DNA of 64,000 nucleotides from contig OZ241971.1 of the NCBI GenBank assembly GCA_965204155.1, forward strand, positions 3,782,001 to 3,846,000, read 5' to 3'. Of the stretch, positions 26,323-35,348 are shown one piece after another (positions within the stretch are counted from its first letter, which is position 1; each line of letters starts with the position of its first letter). The notes under the pieces are model-generated. The model ran no database searches. It was not told the DNA's origin and worked only from the letters and a program-made list of their open reading frames with translations. The stretch comes from UBA6522 sp965204155. GTDB taxonomy: Bacteria > Pseudomonadota > Gammaproteobacteria > Steroidobacterales > Rariloculaceae. A program made the position numbers and the translations under genes.

Positions 26323-27375
26323 ATGAGAAAGACAGTTTTTCTGACGCTGATCCTGTCGATCCCGACCCGGGTCCTCGCACAGGACGTTGTGCCGTACAAG
26401 CTTGGCACGTTTGAAAGCGGCGGCGAGACGTATCTTGGCCTGGTGCTCGATGACTCGCTGGTGGTCAACATAGCCGAAGCCAACGAGTCGCTTGCGGGTG
26501 ACATGCCGCGGATCCCGGCGGAAATGACGGCTCTCATCGTCGATTACGATGCCCTGGCCCCGAGGCTGCAAGCCATCGCGGCGGCAGCCGCCTCCGATAC
26601 GAGTGCCGCCTGGGTAAGCGACCTGGGCGACGTCACCGTACGTCCGCCCATCAGGCCGCACATCATCTACAACGCGGCAGCCAATTATGCGCTGCACGCC
26701 GCCGAAATGGCCGGGCAGCCCGGCGAAATCATCGAGGGGCCCATTCCTGATCCCATTCCCGGTATCTGGGAGCGGGATCCGGATGACCGCCGCCAGAATC
26801 CCTATGTGTTCCTGAAGATGGCGAATACGATCATTGCCGACGGCGAGGCGATCCGAATGCCGCCCGGCCGGCCGAACATGGACTGGGAGTGCGAACTCGC
26901 GGTAGTGGTAGGCAAACCGGCGAGTCGTGTGGCGGTCGAAAATGCCGAGGACTATATCTTCGGGTACACGCTAGAGAACGACGTATCGGACCGCGGCGGC
27001 CGGGGCGATGGCCGTATGGGCTCGGATTGGTTCCTGCAGAAGAACCATGACACGTTTGCACCGCTGGGCCCGTTCATCGTGCCCAGGGAATTTGTGCCGG
27101 AACCATTGAGTCTGAGGCAGACGCTGACGCTGAACGGCACCGTCATGCAGGACTCCAATACGGGCAACATGACGCACGACATCTACGACATGCTGAGCTA
27201 CGTTTCCCACATCGCGACGATGCAGCCTGGCGACATCTACGCCATGGGGAGTCCGTCGGGCGTGGGAACGGCCCGGGAGACGCCGATCTACATGCAGCCC
27301 GGCGATACAGCGGTTTGCGCGATCGAGGGCATTGGGATGCTGACCAATCCCGTCGTTGGACCGGATTCCGAGTAG
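26323..27375 (+). CDS. Fumarylacetoacetate hydrolase-family protein with signal peptide
   Basis: 350 residues from ATG 26323, with GGAGAG upstream. Residues 1-19 form a signal peptide (MRKTVFLTLILSIPTRVLAQ), unusual because FAH-family enzymes are cytoplasmic. The metal site is intact: ExE in WECELAVVVG and ENDVSDR; QKNHDTFAPLGP is the usual K-x-D-TF-PLGP loop and SPSGVG the late glycine loop. Compared with typical members there is an insertion at PDPIPGIWERDPDDRRQNP. Substrates of the family are C-C bonds in 1,3-dicarbonyls or oxo-acid decarboxylation. Confidence 0.9.
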   Translation: MRKTVFLTLILSIPTRVLAQDVVPYKLGTFESGGETYLGLVLDDSLVVNIAEANESLAGDMPRIPAEMTALIVDYDALAPRLQAIAAAAASDTSAAWVSDLGDVTVRPPIRPHIIYNAAANYALHAAEMAGQPGEIIEGPIPDPIPGIWERDPDDRRQNPYVFLKMANTIIADGEAIRMPPGRPNMDWECELAVVVGKPASRVAVENAEDYIFGYTLENDVSDRGGRGDGRMGSDWFLQKNHDTFAPLGPFIVPREFVPEPLSLRQTLTLNGTVMQDSNTGNMTHDIYDMLSYVSHIATMQPGDIYAMGSPSGVGTARETPIYMQPGDTAVCAIEGIGMLTNPVVGPDSE

Positions 27376-27488
27376 GATCCGCCGACCTCCCCGACCAGTT
27401 TGATCGAACGCTGCAGGTGCGCGGTGCGGGTGGAGGCCCAGAGGTCGCCAGGGCCGCCGCGCGGCGCCCCCGGACCGCGTAATCGGCG

Positions 27489-27785
27489 CTAACCGCCGGC
27501 GATCGCTCCGACAATGAGAAAGGGCTCCGCGCCGGACGCGACGGCGTCCGGCAGCAGCGCCGTCGGCGCATCGTGGGTGATATCTTCCTTGCACACGAAG
27601 AACCGGACCAGCGGGCGTTGCTTCAGGGTGACGTGATCGCGAATCGTTCCGCGCAGCATCGGGTAGCGGGCCTCCAGTGCTTCCAGGATCGAGGCCCGCG
27701 TGACTTCACCCTCTACCGTGAGCGTCACCTCGCCGTCGATACCCGCCAGTGTCCTCAGATGAAAGGGGAGTTCGACGCGAATCAT
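27489..27785 (-). CDS. ThiS/MoaD-like ubiquitin-fold protein with C-terminal Gly-Gly
   Basis: 98 residues from ATG 27785; ATG 27809, five bases before the upstream stop, would add eight. It begins IRVELPFHLRTLAG and ends GAIAGG, the di-glycine tail that E1-like enzymes adenylate in sulfur carriers and prokaryotic ubiquitin-like modifiers. The central VEGEVTRASILEALEARYP matches the beta-grasp helix. It is directly coupled to the BNR propeller gene, and a ThiF-like E1 lies beyond that on the same strand. It could be a sulfur carrier or a protein modifier; no MoaE, ThiG or JAB protease is in the window. Confidence 0.82.
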   Translation of the reverse strand: MIRVELPFHLRTLAGIDGEVTLTVEGEVTRASILEALEARYPMLRGTIRDHVTLKQRPLVRFFVCKEDITHDAPTALLPDAVASGAEPFLIVGAIAGG

Positions 27786-27814
27786 GGGAGAAGGGAAGGG
27801 ACGGTCCATGAGGA

Positions 27815-29017
27815 TTATCGCAGCGTCTGCACCTCCACCGACAGGACGCTCGGCAGGTTCCGCACGATCGGCGACCAGTGATCGCCGCCGTCCGGCGAGA
27901 CGTAGACCTGTCCGCCGGTGGTACCGAAATAGATGCCGCAGGGATCGAGGGAATCCACGGCCATTGCATCCCGGAACACGTTCACGTAGCAGTCCTTCTG
28001 GGGCAGCCCGTTGGTGAGCGCTTCCCACTCATTCCCGCCCGTCCGGCTCCGGAAGACGCGCAACTTCCCTTCGGGCGGGTAATGCTCGGCGTCGCTCTTG
28101 ATGGGCACGACATAGACTGTTTCCGGTTCGTGTGCGTGCACGTCGATGGGGAAACCGAAGTCGCTGGGCAAGTTGCCGCTGATCTCGTACCAGTTGGCTC
28201 CGGCGTCGTCGCTGCGCATGACGTCCCAGTGTTTCTGCATGAACAGCCGGTCGGGATTGGACGGGTGCATCGCAAGGCGGTGCACGCAGTGGCCGATTTC
28301 GGCATCCGGATCGGGCATGAAGCTTGAGCTGAGGCCGCGGTTGATCGTCGTCCAGTTCTTTCCGCCGTCCTCGGTACGGAACGAACCGGCAGCGGAGATC
28401 GCCACGAAAATCCGTTCGGGGTCCGCAGGGTCCAGCAGGATCGTGTGCAGGCACATGCCGCCTGCGCCCGGCGACCACTCGGCGCCCGTATCGTGCCCGC
28501 GCAAGCCCGCCAGTTCGTGCCAGGACCGCCCGCCGTCGGTAGTTCGAAACAGGGCAGCGTCTTCGACCCCGGCGTAAACCACGTCGGGATCGGTCAACGA
28601 GGGTTCCAGGTGCCAGACGCGGGCGAACTCCCACGGATGCTGGGTGCCGTCGTACCACTGGTGGGTGGTCAGGGGCTTGCCGGTACTCTCGGACGTGTCG
28701 TACACGAACATGTTGCTCTTGCCCTGGGGCATCTCCTCGCCGTCCTCGGAGCTGGGGGGAGTTTCCGGCAGCTTCGGACCCGATCCGGGTTGTTCCCACG
28801 TGACGCCGCCGTCGTTGGAGCGCTGGATGACCTGGCCGAACCAGTCGCTGGTCTGGGAGGCGTAGATGCGGTCGGTGTCCACCGTCGAGCCCTTGACGTG
28901 GTAGATCTCCCACCCGCAGAAATGCGGGCCTACCACGGACCAGTTCTCACGATTGCCGTCTGCCGTGAGGATGAAGGCACCCTTTTTCGTGCCCACGAGA
29001 ACTCGGATTGCAGTCAC
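27815..29017 (-). CDS. BNR/sialidase-like beta-propeller, cytoplasmic
   Basis: 400 residues from GTG 29017, chosen for its GGGAG site; further upstream in-frame codons add only an unstructured stretch. No signal peptide. Several Asp-box-type blades are visible: RSNDGGVTWEQ, RTTDGGRSWHE, RTEDGGKNWTT, RSDDAGANWYE and YVSPDGGDHWSP. It starts AIRVLVGTKKGAFIL. The fold is a six- or seven-bladed propeller. True sialidase activity is doubtful, because the arginine triad is not evident and the protein appears cytoplasmic. Its place between a ThiF-like E1 and a Gly-Gly ubiquitin-fold gene suggests a partner or target role. Confidence 0.85.
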   Translation of the reverse strand: MTAIRVLVGTKKGAFILTADGNRENWSVVGPHFCGWEIYHVKGSTVDTDRIYASQTSDWFGQVIQRSNDGGVTWEQPGSGPKLPETPPSSEDGEEMPQGKSNMFVYDTSESTGKPLTTHQWYDGTQHPWEFARVWHLEPSLTDPDVVYAGVEDAALFRTTDGGRSWHELAGLRGHDTGAEWSPGAGGMCLHTILLDPADPERIFVAISAAGSFRTEDGGKNWTTINRGLSSSFMPDPDAEIGHCVHRLAMHPSNPDRLFMQKHWDVMRSDDAGANWYEISGNLPSDFGFPIDVHAHEPETVYVVPIKSDAEHYPPEGKLRVFRSRTGGNEWEALTNGLPQKDCYVNVFRDAMAVDSLDPCGIYFGTTGGQVYVSPDGGDHWSPIVRNLPSVLSVEVQTLR

Positions 29018-29177
29018 GTTAATCTCCCTTGGTGCGATTCGGCTGGAAGTCGCATGACGAATTCCAACCATTGTCGAGCGGGCCGGATCCGGGGATGAGC
29101 ATAATATTGAAATTGCGCAGGCTTCTTCGCTGTGCCTCCGTTGCCGCGCCAATTTCGAGTATTTTTGGAGGCCGCAC

Positions 29178-30275
29178 TTAGATTCCCACGTATTTCGCAT
29201 AGACGCCGCGCGCCACGTTCGGCTTATCCGTGCCGTGAACGATCGCGCGGCCGTCCGGGAAGAGGCTCAGGGTATAAGCATTGCCGCCGTCGGCGATACT
29301 GGCGCGGAGCATGTATTGGCTTGCGGTCACGTTGCCATGCTCGCGCAAGCGAGCAGCGACTCTGTCGAGATCGAGCCCTTCGGGGTCCTGCCTGTGGGTT
29401 AGCTGCACGGCGTCCCGGCCGCAGAGGGTGGTCGCCCCGGAGCCTAGCCTGCCGTCCAGATAGTCGAAGCGGCCCTGTTTGCAGCACGGACAGTCGCCGC
29501 GTTCATGCGCGCCGGCGACCTTGAGCTGCATGACGGTGTTCGTCCACAGGTCGATATTGAGCAAGGTCGGGCAGACGCGGTCGAAGTTACCGGTGAGCGC
29601 CTTGAGCGTTTCGGCGACCTGGAAGCTTGCGACGGTGGTGACAGCGGAAGCCAGCACGCCCACGGTGTCGCAGGTCGGAGTGGTGCCGGGCGGTGGTGCT
29701 TCCTCGAAGAGACAGCGCAGGCAGGGCGTTGCCCCGCTGCCCGCGGCATCCCGTTCCCAGGGTGCGTCTCCGTCCGGCGTGTGGGGCAGGATCGCGAACG
29801 CCGCGCCGACGGTGCCGACCGCGCCGCCGTACATGTAGGGAATGCCGTGCTTTACTGCATAGTCGTTGGCGAGGTACCGGGTTTCGAAATTGTCCAGCCC
29901 GTCCACGAAAATATCGGCTCCGGATGCATGGCGGGCGATGTTGCCATGATTGAGATCATCGATGATCGCCGTCACGCGGACAGTGGAGTTGATCCTCGCA
30001 AGACGACTCCGCGCCGCTTCCGCCTTGGGGATGGCATTTTCAACATCCCGCTCGTCGAACAGGAGCTGCCGCTGCAGATTCGTGATCTCGACGAAATCAC
30101 GGTCAACGATCACCAGGTGGCCGACGCCGGCACGGGCGAGAAGTTCGGCGGACATGCTGCCGAGCGCCCCGCATCCCAATATCAATGCGGTTGACGCGCC
30201 CAGCCGCCGTTGCCCTTCCTCACCGAAGCCGGGAAGCAGCGCCTGGCGGTGGTAGCGGGATTGGGCGTCACTCAT
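29178..30275 (-). CDS. ThiF/MoeB-type E1-like adenylyltransferase with extra C-terminal domain
   Basis: 365 residues from ATG 30275. Starts SRYHRQALLPGFGEEGQ, then Gly-rich ATP site LILGCGALGS, VDRDFVEITNLQRQLLF, and the adenylation aspartate in VDGLDNFETR. Zinc cysteines are CLRC and CPCC; the catalytic-cysteine region reads TCDTVGVLAS. It adenylates the C-terminal Gly-Gly of a ubiquitin-like partner, presumably the one encoded two genes downstream. About 90 residues after the core form a separate domain (from YLDGRLGS, ending YAKYVGI). No rhodanese domain, so sulfur would come from elsewhere if it is a sulfur-transfer system. Confidence 0.9.
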   Translation of the reverse strand: MSDAQSRYHRQALLPGFGEEGQRRLGASTALILGCGALGSMSAELLARAGVGHLVIVDRDFVEITNLQRQLLFDERDVENAIPKAEAARSRLARINSTVRVTAIIDDLNHGNIARHASGADIFVDGLDNFETRYLANDYAVKHGIPYMYGGAVGTVGAAFAILPHTPDGDAPWERDAAGSGATPCLRCLFEEAPPPGTTPTCDTVGVLASAVTTVASFQVAETLKALTGNFDRVCPTLLNIDLWTNTVMQLKVAGAHERGDCPCCKQGRFDYLDGRLGSGATTLCGRDAVQLTHRQDPEGLDLDRVAARLREHGNVTASQYMLRASIADGGNAYTLSLFPDGRAIVHGTDKPNVARGVYAKYVGI

Positions 30276-30379
30276 GTTTCGGAATATCCTCCAACGCGCC
30301 ACGACTCGCGGCCGACGATCTCACCCGATGTTGACACGCGGCGGAACCGCAATGTTGTTGATCCGGCAGGTCCTTGAGC

Positions 30380-31435
30380 TCAGTCTTCCGCGCAGTTGAA
30401 CGGCAGCACGGCATCGCCCGGGACCCAGCGCCACGACTTGCCGAGCGTCACCGGTTCGGTGAACAGCCATGGGTCGGTGACGACCAATTCGTAGTCAAGG
30501 CGGCTGCCTTCATCGTTGACCGTGAAGTGCTCCACCGTTTCCATGTCTTCGCTCTGAGGCAGGCCGTTCTGGTCGAAGTAAGGCCAATTGATTCGGCGGG
30601 TACGCACCACGAGCGTGTCGTCCTCCCAATGGCCGATGGAGTGCCCCATCCGGGACGGGGGCGCGTCCTGGCCGCCGGCGTCGCCGCTCATGTGGATGAC
30701 GCGCATTGCGTCGAATTCCTCCATCCGGAGGACGATGCGGTCTCCCTCGTCGGTGAATTCGATGGGATTGGGCTGCTGCATGATGGTGGGCATGCCCTTG
30801 GGAATGCAGGTGAGGAAGGGGTTGTCCGGGTCGAGCGGGTCCCAGGCCGCCTGCGCGGCGCGGGCGGCGTCGGTCAGCGGGTAGTCGAGCGTTCCGCCTT
30901 CGGTGAGGAAGCGCGTCTCCGTGCGCAGGAATGAACCATCGGTGCTCCAGACGCGGAAGAGTCCGAGGGAGGGGTCGGCGCCGGGCGTTCCGGGCGTCTC
31001 GTCGAGGCCGGTGCCCACGGTGTTGTCCGTCCACCGGGCGACGGGCGTATCCAGCAACGCCTCGCGTCCGTCGGCCAGCAGCATGTTGATGGCGTAGGCG
31101 TTGCGCACGGGGCGCCTGGCGGGGTATACGGCCACCGTGACGGTGTCGCCGACGCCAAGCATTTCCCGCGTGATGCCGACCCGATTCAGACGCGTGACCG
31201 GGATGCTTTCGACGTTCCACGTCACCAACTCGTTGTCTTCGTCCACGCTGCCCAGGGTGAAGCGTACGTGGGGGTTGCGCCAGGTCACACCCGTAATCTC
31301 GCCCTTGATCTCGATGACGGTATCCATGTCGTAGGTGATGCGTGCGGAGTGATGCGCGACCGCAGCGCCGCCAATCGCCGTCATCGCCAATACCAGCGCT
31401 GCACGGATAACGGGAATTTTCAGAGGTGTGTTCAT
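30380..31435 (-). CDS. Second fusion of DUF6152-like (A) and two-Cys GxW (B) domains
   Basis: 351 residues with AGGAG before ATG 31435. Signal peptide AVA27 immediately precedes His-His 28-29. The A domain (28-130) reads VIEIKGEITGVTWRNPHVRF, VTWNVES, LNRVGI, GDTVTVAVYP. The B part has C210 (LTCIPKGMP), AMRVIHMS, MGHSIGHWEDDTLVVRT, INWPYFDQNGLPQS and C348. It aligns throughout with the fusion at 20020 (RW-DNT-G, FRVWS, INWPYFD), so the two are paralogs from one fused ancestor. Confidence 0.88.
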   Translation of the reverse strand: MNTPLKIPVIRAALVLAMTAIGGAAVAHHSARITYDMDTVIEIKGEITGVTWRNPHVRFTLGSVDEDNELVTWNVESIPVTRLNRVGITREMLGVGDTVTVAVYPARRPVRNAYAINMLLADGREALLDTPVARWTDNTVGTGLDETPGTPGADPSLGLFRVWSTDGSFLRTETRFLTEGGTLDYPLTDAARAAQAAWDPLDPDNPFLTCIPKGMPTIMQQPNPIEFTDEGDRIVLRMEEFDAMRVIHMSGDAGGQDAPPSRMGHSIGHWEDDTLVVRTRRINWPYFDQNGLPQSEDMETVEHFTVNDEGSRLDYELVVTDPWLFTEPVTLGKSWRWVPGDAVLPFNCAED

Positions 31436-31459
31436 CGCATGTCTCCTCTGGTCATGTGG

Positions 31460-33052
31460 TTACTCCGGGTCCACACAGTCAAAACTGGATGCCGCATTCG
31501 TATCCAGCCCCGGTTCCACCAGCCTTGCAACCTGTGGATAGGGGCACAAGGGACGTGACAGCCCGCGCCCCCCGTCGTGGGTCGCCAGTATCGAGTCCGG
31601 TGCCCGGTCGTGGGTGACCCAGTCGTCGATGGCCACAAGCACGGGGTGAAAGTCGATGGAAGGGCCATGGCCGCCGCCGCAATGGGCCATACCGGGGGCC
31701 ATGAACAAGCGTACATGGTCGCGGAAGTCGGATTTCCCCCGCTTGCGGGAGACGGTTGACTCCATGGCTTCATACAGTTCGACCGTAGGTGTCGCGGTGA
31801 CAACGGTGTCGCTCCAGCCGTGATAAAGGATGGCCTTGCCGCCGCGTTGCACGAAGGGCGTCACGTCGGGATTGTCGGCACGCGTCACTGCCGAGTAATA
31901 GGAAGAGTCGGCTGCCGCGACATCGTCGGGGTTATCGATGCTGAAGTCGTTCAGCAGATCCCTGTCCGGATCCTGGTACCAGACCTGGGCGAGATAGTCG
32001 AGATAGTCGCATTGTCCCGATTCTTCCGGATTTGCACATGCGCCCGCGGTAAAGCGCGCCCAGCCGCCCGCGCCCATGCCGCGGCCATACTCGCCGCCGT
32101 GAAGGAGCCCGGGGTAGATGCGCTCGCCGGACGTGGTTACCGGGCCATCGTAGATCGTGCGGACGAATTCGACCTGGCTGTCCGTCAGGCACTGGGGCGG
32201 GGATTCGGACTCGCTGCACTGCAGAATGCCGGGATCGACGCGACATTGCCGGGGGTCGTCGATGATTTGGTCCTCGATCCCGTCGATGGCATCACAAGCG
32301 TCGAGCACGGCATCCTGCAGCAAGTCAAGCTGCTCGCCCGCAAGCGGCTGGTCTTCGGCAATGAGCCGGGCGACCTGTTGGGTCGTCCAGAGACCGGACA
32401 CGATCATGCGAGCCGGCGAGAAGACCGGGGCGCCCACAATGATGCCGTCGAAATCTGCGGGATAGCGCTGCATGGCCATCAGCCCCTGGCGCCCGCCGGT
32501 GGAACAACCGCGAAAATAGGAGTGATCGGGTGCCCGCGCGTAGTACCCCTCGGCAAATTGCTTACCGACAACCGTGGTCAGATGGACCGAACGATGCCCG
32601 AAGTCTTCGATGGCGACATGGTTCGGCACAACTGTGCCGTCTGCCAGTTCCTTCATCACCCAATCTTCGGATGAACTCTGGACGTGACCGGTGTCCGTCT
32701 GACCGGTTGCGTATCCCAGTTCCAGCGCAAGCAGGGATAGATGATCTCTCTGAAACCTGCCGGCCGAGCCGCCGTTTCCGCCCATCAGAAACCGACCGTT
32801 CCACGCGTCGGCATCCGGAAACCGGAATCTGAACCGGATCCGGCTCTCGCCGTCTTCGGCGTTGGCGATGACGCCCTCCAGCTGACAGTAGCCACCCACA
32901 TCATCGACTCGTTCGGCACTGGCAAGGGTGACGCCGTACGGCGACTCCTCCGCGAGGCGTTCAAATTGCGAGATCTCGCACGGAATGGCCGGCATGCAGA
33001 CTGCCAGGGTCATTGAAAGGGCGAGCCACGGTGAATGGTTTCGAAGTTTCAT
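31460..33052 (-). CDS. Tannase / feruloyl esterase family protein
   Basis: 530 residues, signal peptide to about residue 24. The family signature is intact: nucleophile S184 in RGCSTGGRQG with adjacent C183, D415 in HGWSDTVV, and H457-C458 in GMAHCGGG; the CS-D-HC triad linked by a disulfide is diagnostic. A lid domain with many Cys and calcium-like aspartates lies between about 240 and 400. It hydrolyses gallate, ferulate or other aromatic esters in the periplasm. Downstream of the pentaheme cytochrome gene on the same strand. Confidence 0.93.
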   Translation of the reverse strand: MKLRNHSPWLALSMTLAVCMPAIPCEISQFERLAEESPYGVTLASAERVDDVGGYCQLEGVIANAEDGESRIRFRFRFPDADAWNGRFLMGGNGGSAGRFQRDHLSLLALELGYATGQTDTGHVQSSSEDWVMKELADGTVVPNHVAIEDFGHRSVHLTTVVGKQFAEGYYARAPDHSYFRGCSTGGRQGLMAMQRYPADFDGIIVGAPVFSPARMIVSGLWTTQQVARLIAEDQPLAGEQLDLLQDAVLDACDAIDGIEDQIIDDPRQCRVDPGILQCSESESPPQCLTDSQVEFVRTIYDGPVTTSGERIYPGLLHGGEYGRGMGAGGWARFTAGACANPEESGQCDYLDYLAQVWYQDPDRDLLNDFSIDNPDDVAAADSSYYSAVTRADNPDVTPFVQRGGKAILYHGWSDTVVTATPTVELYEAMESTVSRKRGKSDFRDHVRLFMAPGMAHCGGGHGPSIDFHPVLVAIDDWVTHDRAPDSILATHDGGRGLSRPLCPYPQVARLVEPGLDTNAASSFDCVDPE

Positions 33053-33095
33053 TCGTTATTCTCCAGGTTTCGAAATTGACGGGAACATCGGATGC

Positions 33096-33689
33096 TCATT
33101 CCGCAGGCCAGGCGTGACAGAGCGCGCAAGCGGTATCGGCCTCGTGCGCCTGGTGGCAGCTGATGCAACTCGCCATGGATGTGGTGCTGGTGGTCATGGC
33201 GGTTGCATCCGTCAGTGCCATGTCGCCGTGGCATGCGGCGCAGTCCACGCTCGCCGCAATGTGGGACTGGTGATTCCAGGTGACTCCGGGCAGAACTTCG
33301 TAGACGCGTACCCAGGGTACCTGCTCGCCGGACGCATGGTATACGGCAAGTTGCATGACGCCCGGCAGCTCGAGGCCGATGGAGCTGTGGCACCCCATGC
33401 ACATGCCGGTCTGCGGATACCCCATCAACGCATCGGACGCTGTACTTGTATGGCACGTCTCGCACGTCAACCCCAGCGCCAGATGGGTGCGGTGACTGTA
33501 TTCGATGGGCTGTTCCGGTGCGGGGTGCATCGACGGATTGGCAGGAACCTGGAGTACGGCTGCGGCCTGCTGGGCGCGTGCGCCGAAAACCAGAGTCAGC
33601 GACAAGCCGATCAGGAGCAGGCAACAGAGTACCGCCGGGCCTGCCACCGTACTGCGCTGCCCCGGCTCGCTGAATGTTCGAATTTCCAT
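33096..33689 (-). CDS. Pentaheme periplasmic c-type cytochrome
   Basis: 197 residues with an N-terminal membrane/signal segment (about 20-39). Five CxxCH sites: CETCH, CMGCH, CAACH, CISCH and CALCH. Isolated His residues in YSHRTHL and NHQSHI would be distal ligands, the pattern of cytochrome c3/c7-type proteins. It is likely an electron carrier for a periplasmic oxidoreductase, and the gene just upstream encodes a Tat-exported FAD enzyme, an obvious candidate donor. Confidence 0.92.
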   Translation of the reverse strand: MEIRTFSEPGQRSTVAGPAVLCCLLLIGLSLTLVFGARAQQAAAVLQVPANPSMHPAPEQPIEYSHRTHLALGLTCETCHTSTASDALMGYPQTGMCMGCHSSIGLELPGVMQLAVYHASGEQVPWVRVYEVLPGVTWNHQSHIAASVDCAACHGDMALTDATAMTTSTTSMASCISCHQAHEADTACALCHAWPAE

Positions 33690-33719
33690 CGGCCCTCGAA
33701 ATCTGTTCCTGATCGCGTG

Positions 33720-35348
33720 CTAGGCTCGCCGCGCGGCGACATCCTCGAGAGAAAGGCCGTCATCCTCGAGGACCGCAGCGGCTGCCGCGCGGCCGGGGCG
33801 GCCGGTGACCGAGCCTCCGCCTTCGGTACAGCCACCGGTGTGATACAGCCCCGGGATCGGCAGTCGGTACGGCGTGTAAACGTCGAACGTCCTCAAGCGC
33901 TGATGAACGCTGCCGAGCCACATGGCGGGGTTCATTCGCTCAATGTCCAGCGGACTCATGAGCACCCTGGCCAGCACGTTGTCCCGGGTCAGGTTGGTGG
34001 TATGACGCATGTAATGGTCAAGCATCCGGTCGGCGACCTTCTCCTTGAGCGTATCCCAATGCTCCGATCCTTCCCTGAGCGTGTAGGGAATGGTCCCCTC
34101 GATCTTGACGGAGCCGTAGCCCGGCGGTGCGCGGGTGGGGTCCACGTTCGCCGCGTGCACGATCTGCAAGGGGTAGTCGTCGATGTTGAGTTCACCGCCG
34201 GCCTGATCCGAGTTGAGTACGAAGATACTCTCGGGGCGCTGCATGATGGCGGCCTCGCACGGCTGTATCGTTCCGCCTTCCGACGAGGTGTAGGTGGGCG
34301 GGGCCGACAGCGCGTAGGTAAACGCGAACATGGCGTGTTCCGGCTGCCAGATTTCGACCATGTCCAGCAATTCGTCGCCCCAGAGATCACGAGGCGCCAT
34401 TTCCACCAGGTGCTTGATATGAATCGTAGTGACCACGCCCTTCCGGGCCCGGTAGCGGCTGCCATCGGCGCATTCCATGCCCACACAACGGCCTTGCTCG
34501 ATGAGAAGTTCAACCACCGGTTTGTTGGTCAGGATGACGCCGTCGCGGGCTTCGATATATCCACCCAGGGCCTCCGCCAGCATGCCTGAGCCGCCCCTGG
34601 GAATCGGCCGCCCGCCCAGGTGGCTGATCATGGTCACGGCCTGGTTTCCGGTGCCGATATCGCTGCCCGCGACACCGCCGAAGTGGCCCGTGGTGAGATT
34701 GGCGGCCTGGACATGGGGGCTTTCCCAGATCTGCCTGCAGGCGTCGTATCCCGACAGCTCCGATAGCCGTTGCCAGAACGTGCCTTCCCGCGATTGCGAC
34801 CGTTGTGCAGGCGACATCGCGAGATACCTCGCCCGCGATTCGGCCAGGCGCCTGAACGTTTCGGCGTCCTTGCCGGAGATCCTGGCAATCGTCGCAGCGG
34901 TACGTTCCGGATCGTGGTGGTAGACGGTCAGCGAAGCACCGTCCAGAAACGGCACATGCGAGACGATCTCCGGGTCCATGAGTTCGTACCCGTGGTCCCG
35001 CAGGTCGATCTCGTTGTTCACGTACGCGGGATTACGCGAATAGCCGGTGTGCACCGTCGAGCAGAGATCTTCCCTGAAGCCTGGCAACAGCACTTCCGCC
35101 GTCTTGACCCCGCCGCCGATCATGGTCCTCCCCTCCAGCACGACCACGCGGTTGCCGGCCTTGGCCAGGTAGGCTGCGCACAGCAGGCTGTTGTGTCCGG
35201 CGCCGCCGATCACGTAATCGAACTGGTCGCCCGTCCCGCTGACGATCCCCTGGCCTCTGCCGGCCGCCGGTGCCAGGGCCAGCGGCGCCAGCGTGGCCGC
35301 GCCGGTGATGAAGTCACGCCGGGTGGTGGAATTTTTTTGCCGGTCCAA
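33720..35348 (-). CDS. Tat-exported FAD-dependent oxidoreductase, phytoene-desaturase-like
   Basis: 542 residues. The twin-arginine signal TTRRDFITGAAT occupies residues 8-19. The FAD dinucleotide fold follows: DYVIGGAGHNSLLCAAYLA, then VVVLEGRTMIGGGVKTAE. The C terminus has LYHTGGCTEGGGSVTGRPGRAAA, the second FAD motif of carotenoid-desaturase/amine-oxidase-like flavoproteins. The start codon seems to be TTG at 35348; no ATG or GTG was found in frame upstream. Tat export implies cofactor loading in the cytoplasm and function in the periplasm, probably feeding electrons to the pentaheme cytochrome encoded next. Confidence 0.88.
   Translation of the reverse strand: MDRQKNSTTRRDFITGAATLAPLALAPAAGRGQGIVSGTGDQFDYVIGGAGHNSLLCAAYLAKAGNRVVVLEGRTMIGGGVKTAEVLLPGFREDLCSTVHTGYSRNPAYVNNEIDLRDHGYELMDPEIVSHVPFLDGASLTVYHHDPERTAATIARISGKDAETFRRLAESRARYLAMSPAQRSQSREGTFWQRLSELSGYDACRQIWESPHVQAANLTTGHFGGVAGSDIGTGNQAVTMISHLGGRPIPRGGSGMLAEALGGYIEARDGVILTNKPVVELLIEQGRCVGMECADGSRYRARKGVVTTIHIKHLVEMAPRDLWGDELLDMVEIWQPEHAMFAFTYALSAPPTYTSSEGGTIQPCEAAIMQRPESIFVLNSDQAGGELNIDDYPLQIVHAANVDPTRAPPGYGSVKIEGTIPYTLREGSEHWDTLKEKVADRMLDHYMRHTTNLTRDNVLARVLMSPLDIERMNPAMWLGSVHQRLRTFDVYTPYRLPIPGLYHTGGCTEGGGSVTGRPGRAAAAAVLEDDGLSLEDVAARRA

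Noticed and set aside
27815..29017. True exo-sialidase
   Set aside because: Asp-box-type blades only; no signal peptide and no visible arginine triad.
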